Source of the DNA: Kribbella amoyensis
GTDB lineage: Bacteria > Actinomycetota > Actinomycetes > Propionibacteriales > Kribbellaceae
Assembly: GCF_007828865.1 (NCBI RefSeq)
Contig: NZ_VIVK01000002.1
Coordinates: 372,001 to 436,000, forward strand
Length of the DNA: 64,000 nucleotides
Direction: 5' to 3'
Position 1 is the first letter of the stretch, and each line of letters opens with the position of its first letter. The position numbers and the translations under genes are program-made. Shown here piece after piece: positions 26,519 through 34,865 of this stretch. The notes under the pieces are model-generated. The model did not search any database. It was not told the DNA's origin and was given only the letters and a program-made list of their open reading frames with translations.

Positions 26519-27466
26519 GTGCGCAAGCTGTTGAGTGTGGTCGCAATGCTGGTGCTGGGGTCTTCCCTGGCCGCCTGCGGCTCCGGAGATGGCGACTTCG
26601 GTCAGGCCGGGGTCAAGGTCGAGTCGGAGTTCGGCCAGAAGCCGACCGTCAGCCACCGTGAGGGTGACCCCGACAAGACGCTGGTGACCGAGGTCCTCAA
26701 GGAGGGCGACGGCGCCGAGGTGAAGAAGGGCGACCTGCTCACCGCGAACTACCTGGGCCAGATCTGGCGCGACGGCAAGGTGTTCGACAACTCCTACGAC
26801 CGGGGTGCGCCGGCGTCGTTCCCGATCGGGGTCGGCGGGGTCATCGACGGCTGGGACGAGGGCCTGGTCGGGAAGAAGATCGGCAGCCGGGTGCTGCTGA
26901 GCATCCCGTCCGACAAGGGCTACAAGGAGAAGGGCAACGAGGAGGCCGGGATCAAGGGTGACGACACCCTGATCTTCGTCGTCGACCTGGTGGGCGCGGC
27001 CGCGAACAACACGCCGCTGGACGCCACCCCGGCCGCTTCGGCGCCGACGAAGTTCAAGGTCACCGGCGAGCTGAACGCCGAGCCGAAGGTGACGGTGCCG
27101 GCCGGGACCAAGCCGCCGGCGAAGCCGGGCAAGCCGGTCGTGATCGCCACCGGCAAGGGCAAGCCGCTCGAGCCGAAGAGCCAGCTGATCGGCCGCTACG
27201 TCGTGTTCGACTACACCGGCAAGAAGCAGGCGAGCACCTGGGACGGCCAGCAGGGTCAGCCGGGCGCCCCGACCGACCAGCTCCAGGTCGGCCCGGGTCC
27301 GAAGGGTGAGGCCGGCGCGCTCGACGGCCTGGTCGGGGTCCCGATCGGCAGCCGGGTCCTGATCGAGCTGCCCGCGTCGAAGGACCAGGCGGGCAAGACG
27401 GTCAACGCGTTCGCCGTGATCGACATCCTGAACGCCTTCCCGGCCCCGAAGCAGACGGGCCAGTAA
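26519..27466 (+). CDS. FKBP-type peptidyl-prolyl isomerase lipoprotein, two tandem domains
   Basis: This encodes 315 residues from GTG 26519. A lipoprotein signal (LLSVVAMLVLGSSLAAC) places it outside the membrane. Domain 1 (about residues 55-150) is a canonical FKBP: LLTANYLGQIWRDGKVFDNS, then GGVIDGWDEGLVGKKIGSRV. Domain 2 (about 205-310) has the same layout (YVVFDYTGKKQASTWDGQQ, GALDGLVGVPIGSRVLIEL), but lacks the FDNS-type and VIxGW residues, so it is probably not catalytic. This gene normally precedes pafB/pafC in actinobacteria. A strong terminator follows. Confidence 0.92.
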   Translation: MRKLLSVVAMLVLGSSLAACGSGDGDFGQAGVKVESEFGQKPTVSHREGDPDKTLVTEVLKEGDGAEVKKGDLLTANYLGQIWRDGKVFDNSYDRGAPASFPIGVGGVIDGWDEGLVGKKIGSRVLLSIPSDKGYKEKGNEEAGIKGDDTLIFVVDLVGAAANNTPLDATPAASAPTKFKVTGELNAEPKVTVPAGTKPPAKPGKPVVIATGKGKPLEPKSQLIGRYVVFDYTGKKQASTWDGQQGQPGAPTDQLQVGPGPKGEAGALDGLVGVPIGSRVLIELPASKDQAGKTVNAFAVIDILNAFPAPKQTGQ

Positions 27467-27480
27467 GAGCAGCAGCACCG

Positions 27481-27528
27481 AAGCGGCCGCGGCCCCGGCG
27501 AGGTACTCCTCCCGGGCCGCGGCCGCTT
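27481..27528 (+). terminator. Terminator hairpin after the FKBP gene
   Basis: A perfect 15-bp stem (27481-27495 with 27514-27528) with an 18-nt loop starts 15 bp after the FKBP stop. It lies between convergent genes, so it can serve both directions; the stem is flanked by CG rather than a long T-run. Confidence 0.75.
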
Positions 27529-27544
27529 TCGTCTGCCCGCAGGG

Positions 27545-28021
27545 TCAAGCTTTCCGGCGGAACCACCGGTTCGAGTCGGGCAGGAACATCAGCACCACTC
27601 CACCGGCGACAGCGAGCACATGCACGACCCGGAGCGCGGCGAGGGTGAGGAACGACGCGTCCAGGTCCAGCCTGCCGAAGTCGCCGTTGCTGGTCAGCCA
27701 ACTGATCGGGCCGATCAGCAAACTGGCCATCCCGACGACGCCGAGCAGCCCGGCCAGCAGCCAGCGCGACCAGGGGACGCCGTGCCGGAAGTACCGGTCG
27801 ATGATCAGGAAGAGTCCGCCGTACACGATGGTGCGCAGCGCGATCTGCGCGACCAGGGCGAGGATTGGCCGCCCGTCGGCGATCCAGCCGGCGGCGCCGA
27901 GGACGGATTCAGCCACCCCGGCACCGACCGCGAGGAACCACGCCGTCGTCGCGGCGCGGACCGAGACAGGCGGTCCACCGGGGACGTCGGGCAGGGTGGG
28001 AGTGCGATCGGTGGTAGCCAT
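27545..28021 (-). CDS. Four-helix integral membrane protein, unknown function
   Basis: This encodes 158 residues from ATG 28021. After a Pro-rich start (MATTDRTPTLPDVPGGPPVS) there are four hydrophobic segments: TTAWFLAVGAGVAESVLGAA, ILALVAQIALRTIVYGGLFL, WLLAGLLGVVGMASLLIGPI and VVHVLAVAGGVVLMFL. No known family is recognised. It follows the DUF3866 gene by 31 bp on the same strand and may share its transcript. Confidence 0.75.
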   Translation of the reverse strand: MATTDRTPTLPDVPGGPPVSVRAATTAWFLAVGAGVAESVLGAAGWIADGRPILALVAQIALRTIVYGGLFLIIDRYFRHGVPWSRWLLAGLLGVVGMASLLIGPISWLTSNGDFGRLDLDASFLTLAALRVVHVLAVAGGVVLMFLPDSNRWFRRKA

Positions 28022-28052
28022 ACTCCAAGCCTCGGCCCGGGCGCCGGAGAAT

Positions 28053-29153
28053 TCAGGAGTACTGGGACCCCGATCCGGGTGGTGGTACGTCCACCAGGCC
28101 GGCGGCGTACCGGCCCGCGGCCGCGGCGGCCTCGAAGTACGCGCGGTCGCCGTCGAGGTCGCGGCCCATCGTGGACAGCTTGACCGGCGTCTCCCGCAGC
28201 GCGTCGTACAGCCCGTCCACCCCGACGCGGACCACCTTGTGCCGGGCCTTCAACGGCTCGGCCGCATCGCGCACCGCGTCCCCGAACTCCCCGGGCAGGT
28301 CCGGGACGACGATGTCCGCCGGCTGCAGCGCGACCCGCCCGTACGCCGTGAGGCTGTGGTGCGAGATCCCACGATGCCGTGGCCGCGGATCCGCCTCGGA
28401 GATCCGCAACGACGCCACCGGCCGGCCGCCGAGCGTACCGATCGCGTTGACCGCCTCGCCGGACTGGACACCGGAGAAACCCCAGCGCGTCCCGGTCCCC
28501 AGGTTGCCCGGGCCCTGCGTGATGACGACGACCTCGGCCGCGAGGACGTGAACCGCGGTCAGCAGGCCGGTGTGGACCGTCACGGCCTCCCGGTCACCGC
28601 CGAACGCCTGCCCGACCGTCACCGTCCCACCCAGCCAGCCGCTGTCCCGCAGCGACGCCACGGTCCGTGAGAACGCGAGCGGCAGCGCACCACCGTCGGT
28701 CATCACGTACACCACCCGCGTGCCCGGGCGCTTGGCGAACACCCCAGCGAGCACAGCAGGCAACGCCGAATGCAGGTCGGCCACCACGACCGGCGTCCCG
28801 AGGAGGTCGTCCGCGTCGCGCAGTACGTCGTGGTCGGGGGAGTCCTGCTCGTCGGCGCCGAGCACCATCGCCTGCAACGGCGTGTACCGCGCCTTCACCA
28901 GGTGGCCCGTCTCGGGCGGATCCGCGGGTAGCCGGTCCGGGATCGCCACGACCAGCGCGTACCCACCGGTGCCGAGGCCGCGGTCGAGGGCGCCCACGTT
29001 GAGCAGGACGCGGTCCCCGGCGACCGGCGTACCGACCAGGCCGGGGTAGGCGAGCGCGCGGACCAGCTGCTCGCCAACGGTCACTCTCAGTTCCTGCGCA
29101 CCCGCCCAGGTCTTGCCCAGGTCGGCCACGATTCCTTCGCGCCAGCGGATCAC
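28053..29153 (-). CDS. DUF3866 family protein
   Basis: This encodes 366 residues from ATG 29153 (MIRWREGIVADLGKTWAGAQ). Family features are the early VADLGKTWAGAQELRVTV, the central VVADLHSALPAVLAGVFA and VVYVMTDGGALPLAFSRTVA, and VVITQGPGNLGTGTRWGFSG. DUF3866 is an actinobacterial family regularly found beside pafB/pafC; no activity is known. It is divergent from pafB, 90 bp apart. Confidence 0.88.
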   Translation of the reverse strand: MIRWREGIVADLGKTWAGAQELRVTVGEQLVRALAYPGLVGTPVAGDRVLLNVGALDRGLGTGGYALVVAIPDRLPADPPETGHLVKARYTPLQAMVLGADEQDSPDHDVLRDADDLLGTPVVVADLHSALPAVLAGVFAKRPGTRVVYVMTDGGALPLAFSRTVASLRDSGWLGGTVTVGQAFGGDREAVTVHTGLLTAVHVLAAEVVVITQGPGNLGTGTRWGFSGVQSGEAVNAIGTLGGRPVASLRISEADPRPRHRGISHHSLTAYGRVALQPADIVVPDLPGEFGDAVRDAAEPLKARHKVVRVGVDGLYDALRETPVKLSTMGRDLDGDRAYFEAAAAAGRYAAGLVDVPPPGSGSQYS

Positions 29154-29243
29154 ACGCAGACCTTAGCGGCCCCGCCGAAGCATCCGAATGTATGTTCGGC
29201 GCGCAGCACGCGTTTTGCACTGCTCACCCCGTAAGGTGGTCGG

Positions 29244-30206
29244 GTGTCGGCGCGGAAGAGTGAGCGGTTGCTCAACCTGGTGATCTGCCTGCTGGTCGCG
29301 CGCACCTACGTGACCAAGGAGCGGATCCGCGAGGTGGTCGAGGGCTACGCCGGCCAGACCGACGACGCCTTCGAGAAGATGTTCGAGCGCGACAAGGACG
29401 AGCTGCGCGACCTCGGCATCCCGATCGAGATGGGCACCATCGACAAGTTCTTCTCCGACGACGTCGGGTACCGGATCCGGCGCGACGTGTTCGAACTGCC
29501 CGAGGTGCACCTGGAACCGGACGAGGCCGCCGTGCTCGGTGTCGCCGCCCGGGTCTGGCAGCACGCCAGCCTGGCCGAGGCGACCACGTCGGCGGTGCTC
29601 AAGCTGAAGGCGGCCGGGATCCAGACCGACCAGTCGGCGCTGAGCGCGATCGAGCCGCACGTCGGCGCGTCCGAGCCGGCCTTCGACCCGCTGTGGTCCG
29701 CGGTGGTGAGCCGGACCGCCGTCCGGTTCGACCATCGCCGCAGCGGTGCGGCCGAGGCGACCAAGCGGACCCTGGAGCCGTGGGGCATCGTGTCCTGGCA
29801 CGGCCGCTGGTACGTGGTGGGCCGCGACCGCGACCGGGAGGCGACCCGGATGTTCCGGCTGTCCCGGATCGGCGGCAACGTCCGCACCGTCGGCGGCCCG
29901 GGCGCGTTCACCGTGCCGGAGGGTACCGACCTGCGCTCGCTGGTGTCCGAGCTGGCGCCGCCGCGGCCGACGTCCGAGGCGAAGGTCCGGGCCCGGACCG
30001 GATCGTGCGTCAGCCTGCGCCGGCGGGCCAACGCGATCGAGCCGTACGAGGACGGCTGGGACCTGCTGCACGTCCCGTACGCCGATGCCGAGGTGCTCGC
30101 CGAGGAGATCGCGTCGTACGGTCCGGGGGCCGTGGTCGAAGGACCCGGCGACGTGCTCGACGGGGTACTGCGCCGGCTCCGGTCGGTGGCGGGGGTGCCC
30201 GCATGA
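29244..30206 (+). CDS. pafB: PafB, WYL-domain transcriptional regulator subunit
   Basis: This encodes 320 residues from GTG 29244. An N-terminal winged helix (SERLLNLVICLLVARTYVTK) precedes a WYL domain (HGRWYVVGRDRDREATRMFR). PafB and PafC form a heterodimer that activates the mycobacterial DNA-damage response independent of LexA/RecA; despite the name it is not a proteasome component. The stop overlaps the pafC start (ATGA). Confidence 0.95.
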   Translation: MSARKSERLLNLVICLLVARTYVTKERIREVVEGYAGQTDDAFEKMFERDKDELRDLGIPIEMGTIDKFFSDDVGYRIRRDVFELPEVHLEPDEAAVLGVAARVWQHASLAEATTSAVLKLKAAGIQTDQSALSAIEPHVGASEPAFDPLWSAVVSRTAVRFDHRRSGAAEATKRTLEPWGIVSWHGRWYVVGRDRDREATRMFRLSRIGGNVRTVGGPGAFTVPEGTDLRSLVSELAPPRPTSEAKVRARTGSCVSLRRRANAIEPYEDGWDLLHVPYADAEVLAEEIASYGPGAVVEGPGDVLDGVLRRLRSVAGVPA

Positions 30207-31180
30207 GCAACGCGCGTGACCAGGTCCAGCGGCTGCTCGCCCTGGTGCCGTACCTGCGGGAGAACGACGGCGCCCGGGTCGACGACGTCGCCGCCGAGTT
30301 CGGGGTCCGGCCGAAGCAGATCATCGCCGACCTCAAGGTGCTCTGGTTCTGCGGCCTGCCCGGGGCCCAGATGGGCGACCTGATCGAGATCGACATCGAC
30401 GCGGCCGAGGGCGAAGGCGTCATCCACCTCAACAACGCCGACTACCTGGCCCGCCCGCTCCGGCTGGCCGCGGACGAGGCGCTCGCCCTGCTGACCGCGC
30501 TGCGCACGTTGCGCGAGGTCACCGGCGGCCCGGACCGCGATGCCGTCGACCGCGCGATCGCCAAGCTGGAGAGCGCCGCCGGTGAGGCGGCCGCGGCGGG
30601 GGAGGGCGCGGCCGCGCACGTCCACGTCGAGCCGGCGGACCCCGCGATCGCCGAGACGGTGAACCGCGCACTGGCCGGGCGGCAACGGCTGCACCTGACG
30701 TACGACGTGCCGTCGCGCGACGAGACCACCGAGCGCGACGTGGACCCGATGCGGCTGGTCGTGTCCGAGGGCCGGTCGTACCTCGAGGCGTGGTGCCGGC
30801 TGGCCGAGGACGTGCGGCTGTTCCGGCTGGACCGGATCGCCGCCGTGAAGCTGCTCGACCTGCCGAGCGAGCCGCCGCCCGAGGCGACCCCGCGGGACCT
30901 GTCGAACGGGATGTTCCAGCCGTCCGAGTGCGACCTGCTGGCGACCGTCCAGCTCGCTCCGCCGGCCCGCTGGGTCGCGGAGTACTACCCGACCGAGTCG
31001 GTCGAGGAGGGCCCGGACGGCTCGCTCGTCATCCGGCTCCGGGTGGCCGACACGGCTTGGCTGCAGCGGCTCGTGCTGCGCCTCGGTGGCACCGCGACCG
31101 TCCTGGAACCGGCCGACCTCGGAGACCAGATCGCGACAACGGCCCGCGAGGCGCTCTCCGCGTACGACGACACGCTCTGA
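30203..31180 (+). CDS. pafC: PafC, WYL-domain transcriptional regulator subunit
   Basis: This encodes 325 residues from ATG 30203, translationally coupled to pafB. The helix-turn-helix region (VQRLLALVPYLRENDGARVD, VAAEFGVRPKQIIADL) is followed by a WYL domain (SEGRSYLEAWCRLAEDVRLF) and a C-terminal WCX-type domain. It is the partner of PafB in the DNA-damage-responsive activator. A hairpin follows directly and the next gene is convergent. Confidence 0.95.
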   Translation: MSNARDQVQRLLALVPYLRENDGARVDDVAAEFGVRPKQIIADLKVLWFCGLPGAQMGDLIEIDIDAAEGEGVIHLNNADYLARPLRLAADEALALLTALRTLREVTGGPDRDAVDRAIAKLESAAGEAAAAGEGAAAHVHVEPADPAIAETVNRALAGRQRLHLTYDVPSRDETTERDVDPMRLVVSEGRSYLEAWCRLAEDVRLFRLDRIAAVKLLDLPSEPPPEATPRDLSNGMFQPSECDLLATVQLAPPARWVAEYYPTESVEEGPDGSLVIRLRVADTAWLQRLVLRLGGTATVLEPADLGDQIATTAREALSAYDDTL

Positions 31181-31184
31181 GCCG

Positions 31185-31208
31185 GATCCTCAGCCCTGGC
31201 TGAGGATC
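31185..31208. terminator. Bidirectional hairpin between pafC and HTH_42 gene
   Basis: GATCCTCAGCC-CT-GGCTGAGGATC is a perfect 11-bp stem with a 2-nt loop. It begins just after the pafC stop and includes the last codons of the convergent gene. Its position suits a shared terminator. Confidence 0.55.
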
Positions 31209-32380
31209 TTCTCCAGCGGCGAGCGGAACCGCGGGGTGACCCGGACCCCGGCCAGCCAGCTGGTCCAGCGGCCGGCCTCCGCCTCGATCTGGTCCGCGGT
31301 CTCGGCGCCGACGTCCTCCAGCAACTGGAACCGCACCTCGCCGGACTCGGGCTGCCCCCAGCCGCCGACGATGCGGCCGTCGGCCCACACGGTCGGGCCG
31401 ATGTTGCCGGTCTGATCGAACAGCCGGCTCTTGTGCTCGCCGAGATACCAGCCGCGGTCCTTCCAGCCCATCGGGGTCGGGTCGAGCGACGGCAGGAACG
31501 CGACCCACGGCTCCACCTCGACCTCCGGCGCCTCGTCTCCGGGCAGCACGTAGCCGACCGTGCCGTCCAGGTCGACCTCGACCGCCTCGACCTCCTTCAG
31601 CGCCTTCCTGGTCTGGCCCAGGGTCCAGCCGCTCCACCACTGCAGATCCGCGAGTGTGCCCGGGCCGAACGAGTCCAGCCAGGCCCGCGCGAGCCGCGCC
31701 CGCGCCTCGTCCGCGGGCGGCTTGTCACCGAGGCCGCCGGGCAGCCACTTCTCCGCGGGGGACCACTGGTGCTGGCCGCTGAGCCACGTCCCCAACGGCC
31801 GGCCGCGGACGATGCGGCCCTCGGCAGCGAGCTGGAAGAGCACCCGGCTGGTCACGTACGGCTGTGCGGCGTACGACTTGCCGGTCGCCATCGCGAGCCT
31901 GGTCCGCAGCCGCGGCTCGTCCTGGGAGAGCTCCTGGGCGGTGGCCGATCCGCGCAGGGTGAGCGCGGTCGCGGTGGACTCCTCGACCGCGCGCAACCAG
32001 CGGCCGGCGCCGTCGGCGTCCGGGGAGACACCGGCCTCGGTGAGGTGCTTGACCAGCAGCTTGCGTTGCTTGACCGCGATGTCGTCGGTACAGGCCGCCT
32101 GGATGACCGGGGCGAACGGTGTCGGCGCGACGAACACCGTCCGCCGCATCCCGAGCATGCGGATCAGCGCGCGATCGTCGTAGAGCGCACTCTCCGTGGT
32201 CGTCACATCACTGCCTGGCACGCGCGCTGCGACCGACAGGTGCACGGTGGCCGGATCCGTCGCGTGCAGCACCACCAGCGACTCGGTCGCCTGCACCGCG
32301 TCGGCGGCCCGGCTCGACGGCGCCAGTCTGTGCCGCCGCCCCAGCCTGGTACGCCGTTCGGCGACCTCGATCCGCAGCAT
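31190..32380 (-). CDS. Winged-helix DNA-binding protein, HTH_42/AlkZ-YcaQ family
   Basis: This encodes 396 residues from ATG 32380. Family blocks are ALYDDRALIRMLGMRRTVFV, WSPAEKWLPGGL, WLDSFGPGTLADLQWWSGWT and VAFLPSLDPTPMGWKDRGWY. The family is related to the AlkZ/YcaQ DNA glycosylases that unhook interstrand crosslinks, and many actinobacteria have several divergent copies. I did not confirm the catalytic Gln pair, so DNA repair activity is only a suggestion. It is convergent with pafC, a DNA-damage regulator. Confidence 0.85.
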   Translation of the reverse strand: MLRIEVAERRTRLGRRHRLAPSSRAADAVQATESLVVLHATDPATVHLSVAARVPGSDVTTTESALYDDRALIRMLGMRRTVFVAPTPFAPVIQAACTDDIAVKQRKLLVKHLTEAGVSPDADGAGRWLRAVEESTATALTLRGSATAQELSQDEPRLRTRLAMATGKSYAAQPYVTSRVLFQLAAEGRIVRGRPLGTWLSGQHQWSPAEKWLPGGLGDKPPADEARARLARAWLDSFGPGTLADLQWWSGWTLGQTRKALKEVEAVEVDLDGTVGYVLPGDEAPEVEVEPWVAFLPSLDPTPMGWKDRGWYLGEHKSRLFDQTGNIGPTVWADGRIVGGWGQPESGEVRFQLLEDVGAETADQIEAEAGRWTSWLAGVRVTPRFRSPLEKILSQG

Positions 32381-32497
32381 CCGTACCCCTCACTCGTCCC
32401 GCCGGAAACCAATTCTTACCATCACGTTCCGACAGCGTTGGCGGCCGGAACACACTTGGGGCGTGGGCCGGGGCCGCGGACCGGATAGGCTCCGGGT

Positions 32498-32689
32498 ATG
32501 TATTGGTTCCTGCTCTTCCTCGGCGTCGTGGCGGTGTGGCTGCTCGTGCTCGCCCTGCTCGCGAAGAAGTTGTGGGGCCAGACCAAGGCACTGACGCGTG
32601 AGCTGGCCGCTGCCCAGACGAAGCTCGAGACGGCCCAGTCGACGACCGGATCCGGACGGACCGGCCCGACTGTGCGGTCCCGGGCGTAG
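32498..32689 (+). CDS. Small membrane protein with coiled-coil tail
   Basis: This encodes 63 residues from ATG 32498. One transmembrane helix (WFLLFLGVVAVWLLVLALLA) is followed by a basic anchor (KKLWGQTK) and a heptad-like segment (LTRELAAAQTKLETAQ). The function is unknown. It lies 53 bp upstream of tatA in the same direction, in a neighbourhood conserved in actinobacteria. Confidence 0.7.
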   Translation: MYWFLLFLGVVAVWLLVLALLAKKLWGQTKALTRELAAAQTKLETAQSTTGSGRTGPTVRSRA

Positions 32690-32742
32690 TATTCGGCCAG
32701 TCTCAACGTAGAGCCACCATCAGTTGTGAAAGGGAGAACCTC

Positions 32743-33060
32743 ATGGCCCCGCTCATCGGTATGCCTCAGGGCGCAGAGTGGCTCGTCATCCTGGCGATCG
32801 TCGTCCTGCTGTTCGGTTCGGCCAAGCTGCCCACCCTGGTGAAGCAGCTGGGTCGCTCGAAGAAGATCTGGGAGGAGGAGGTCGGCCCTGGCAACAAGAA
32901 GAAGGACGCCGAGCTGACCGAAGGCACCAGCCAGCCCTCCGCCCAGCAGCAGGTCCAGCAGCAGCCGACCCAGCAGGCCGCCCAGCCGGCCGCGCAGCCG
33001 AACCAGGCCAACGGCCAGGCGCCCGGCGACGGTCAGCCGCCCACGCACACCGCCAACTGA
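32743..33060 (+). CDS. tatA: Sec-independent translocase subunit TatA
   Basis: This encodes 105 residues from ATG 32743, with GAAAGGGAGA upstream. The short transmembrane helix (EWLVILAIVVLLFGSAKLP) and following amphipathic helix (LVKQLGRSKKIWEEEV) are the TatA/B fold; the Phe-Gly hinge is present. The C-terminal half is Gln-rich (QQQVQQQPTQQAAQ) and variable. TatA forms the pore-like assembly for folded twin-arginine substrates. A TatB gene is not adjacent. Confidence 0.92.
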   Translation: MAPLIGMPQGAEWLVILAIVVLLFGSAKLPTLVKQLGRSKKIWEEEVGPGNKKKDAELTEGTSQPSAQQQVQQQPTQQAAQPAAQPNQANGQAPGDGQPPTHTAN

Positions 33061-33093
33061 GCCGGGCTCACCACCTGTGACGATGGTGAGGCA

Positions 33094-33915
33094 GTGACAG
33101 TTGTGAAGCTCGGACGGCGGAAAGAGCGCCGCCCGAAGGACGAAGAGGGTCGGATGACCCTGCGCGAGCACATCACTGAGCTGCGCAACCGGTTGTTCGT
33201 ATGCATCGTGGCGATCGTGATCGGCACGGTGGTGGGCTGGATCTTCTACGACCAGCTGTTCGACTTCCTGACCCGCCCGTTCGTGACGTCGGTTCGCGAG
33301 CTGGCCAAGGAGCAGGGCAGTACGAAGATCCCGGAGCTCACCTTTCCCGGCGTCGGGAACGCGCTGACCTTCAAGATCAAGATCTCGGCGCTCGCCGGGC
33401 TGGTCGCGGCCGCGCCGATCTGGTTGTTCCAGCTCTGGGCGTTCATCGCGCCCGGCCTGCACCGCAGCGAGCGCCGGTGGGCGATGCTGTTCTCGGCGAT
33501 CGCCACCCCGTTGTTCCTGGGTGGCGTCGTGGTCGCGTACTGGACGCTGCCGAAGGGCATCGAGATCCTGCTCGGCTTCACCCCGCTGGACATCCAGAAC
33601 CTGGTCGAGCTGCCGGACTACCTGGACTTCGTGATCCGGACGATGCTGGTGTTCGGCGTCGCCTTCCTGATCCCGCTGGTCGTGGTCCTGCTGAACATGC
33701 TCGGCGTGGTCTCCGCGGCGGCGATGGGCAAGTTCCGGCCGTACATCATCCTGGCCATCTTCTTGTTCGCGGCCGTCGCGACCCCGTCCGGCGACCCGTT
33801 CACGATGTGCCTGCTGGCGATCCCGATGTGCCTGCTGTTCGTGGTCGCCGAGGTGATCTCGCGGTTCAACGACAAACGCCGCGCCCGCAAGACCGAAGAA
33901 CTGCTGGCCGACTGA
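33094..33915 (+). CDS. tatC: Sec-independent translocase subunit TatC
   Basis: This encodes 273 residues from GTG 33094. The TatC signature MTLREHITELRNRLFVCIVA is followed by six membrane helices, with the conserved LFQLWAFIAPGLHRSERRW loop and ATPSGDPFTMCLLAIPMCLL near the end. TatC is the receptor for twin-arginine signal peptides. The stop overlaps the lipid kinase start (TGATG). Confidence 0.97.
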   Translation: MTVVKLGRRKERRPKDEEGRMTLREHITELRNRLFVCIVAIVIGTVVGWIFYDQLFDFLTRPFVTSVRELAKEQGSTKIPELTFPGVGNALTFKIKISALAGLVAAAPIWLFQLWAFIAPGLHRSERRWAMLFSAIATPLFLGGVVVAYWTLPKGIEILLGFTPLDIQNLVELPDYLDFVIRTMLVFGVAFLIPLVVVLLNMLGVVSAAAMGKFRPYIILAIFLFAAVATPSGDPFTMCLLAIPMCLLFVVAEVISRFNDKRRARKTEELLAD

Positions 33916-34787
33916 TGACCCGGCACGTCGCGCTGGTGGTGAATCCCACCAGCGGCCGGGGCCTCGGTGCCCGCGTCGCCCCGGTGGTCCGGGCCCGGTT
34001 CGAGGCGGCCGGCCTGACCGTCTCGGAGTACGCCACGACGTGCGCCGAGGACGTCGGCCGGATCTCCGCCGAGGTGATCGCGTCCGGCGCCGACGCGGTC
34101 GCGCTGATCGGCGGCGACGGTACGGTCCACCTCGGCGCCCAGGTCCTGGCTCGCTCGGGGATGCCGTTCGGCGTGATCCCGGCCGGGACCGGCAACGACT
34201 TCGCCCGCGGTGTCGGCATCCCACTGGACGACCCGGGCGCGGCCGCCGACCGGATCGTGGCGGGCCGGACCAGGTCCGTCGACCTCGCGGTGGCGAAGGA
34301 CGAGTTCATCACCACGGTCGTCGCCGGCGGCTTCGACTCCCTGGTGAACAAGCGCGCCAACGCGATGAGCTGGCCCAAGGGCAACGCCCGGTACACCGTG
34401 GCCACGCTGGCCGAGCTGCGGACGTTCAAGCCGCTGTCGTACGTGCTCACCATCGACGACGAGGTGATCGAGACCGACGCGATGCTGGTCGCGGTCGGCA
34501 CCGGCCCGACGTACGGCGGCGGCCTGCAGATCTGCGCCGGCGCCGAGATCGACGACGGCCTGCTCGACATCACCGTGATCAAGCCGGTCTCCCGGCTCAC
34601 GTTGCTGCAGATGTTCCCCAAGCTCTCCAAGGGAACCCACGTCGGCCACCCGATGGTGCAGGCGTACCGCGGCAAGTCGGTCCGGCTGGAGTCGCCCGGC
34701 GTCACGGCCTACGCCGACGGTGAGATCCTCGGCCCGCTCCCCGTCGACATCGGGATCGCTCCGGGCGCGCTGACGGTCTTTGCCTGA
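33915..34787 (+). CDS. Diacylglycerol kinase-family lipid kinase
   Basis: This encodes 290 residues from ATG 33915. It shows the DAGK catalytic layout: VALVVNPTSGRGLG, the nucleotide loop ALIGGDGTVHLGAQ, and GVIPAGTGNDFARGVGI. A C-terminal beta-sandwich ends with SPGVTAYADGEILGPLP. It phosphorylates a lipid or related diol at the membrane; the substrate may be diacylglycerol or a sphingoid/phosphatidylinositol-type lipid. It is overlapped with tatC and conserved in this operon. Confidence 0.92.
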   Translation: MTRHVALVVNPTSGRGLGARVAPVVRARFEAAGLTVSEYATTCAEDVGRISAEVIASGADAVALIGGDGTVHLGAQVLARSGMPFGVIPAGTGNDFARGVGIPLDDPGAAADRIVAGRTRSVDLAVAKDEFITTVVAGGFDSLVNKRANAMSWPKGNARYTVATLAELRTFKPLSYVLTIDDEVIETDAMLVAVGTGPTYGGGLQICAGAEIDDGLLDITVIKPVSRLTLLQMFPKLSKGTHVGHPMVQAYRGKSVRLESPGVTAYADGEILGPLPVDIGIAPGALTVFA

Positions 34788-34865
34788 CCGTCTTCGCTTG
34801 AGCGGAGCCGGCCGGACAGCCGGGTGGCGCGTGGTTCTGGGGGTGGGGTCGCATAGATTGGGGGT

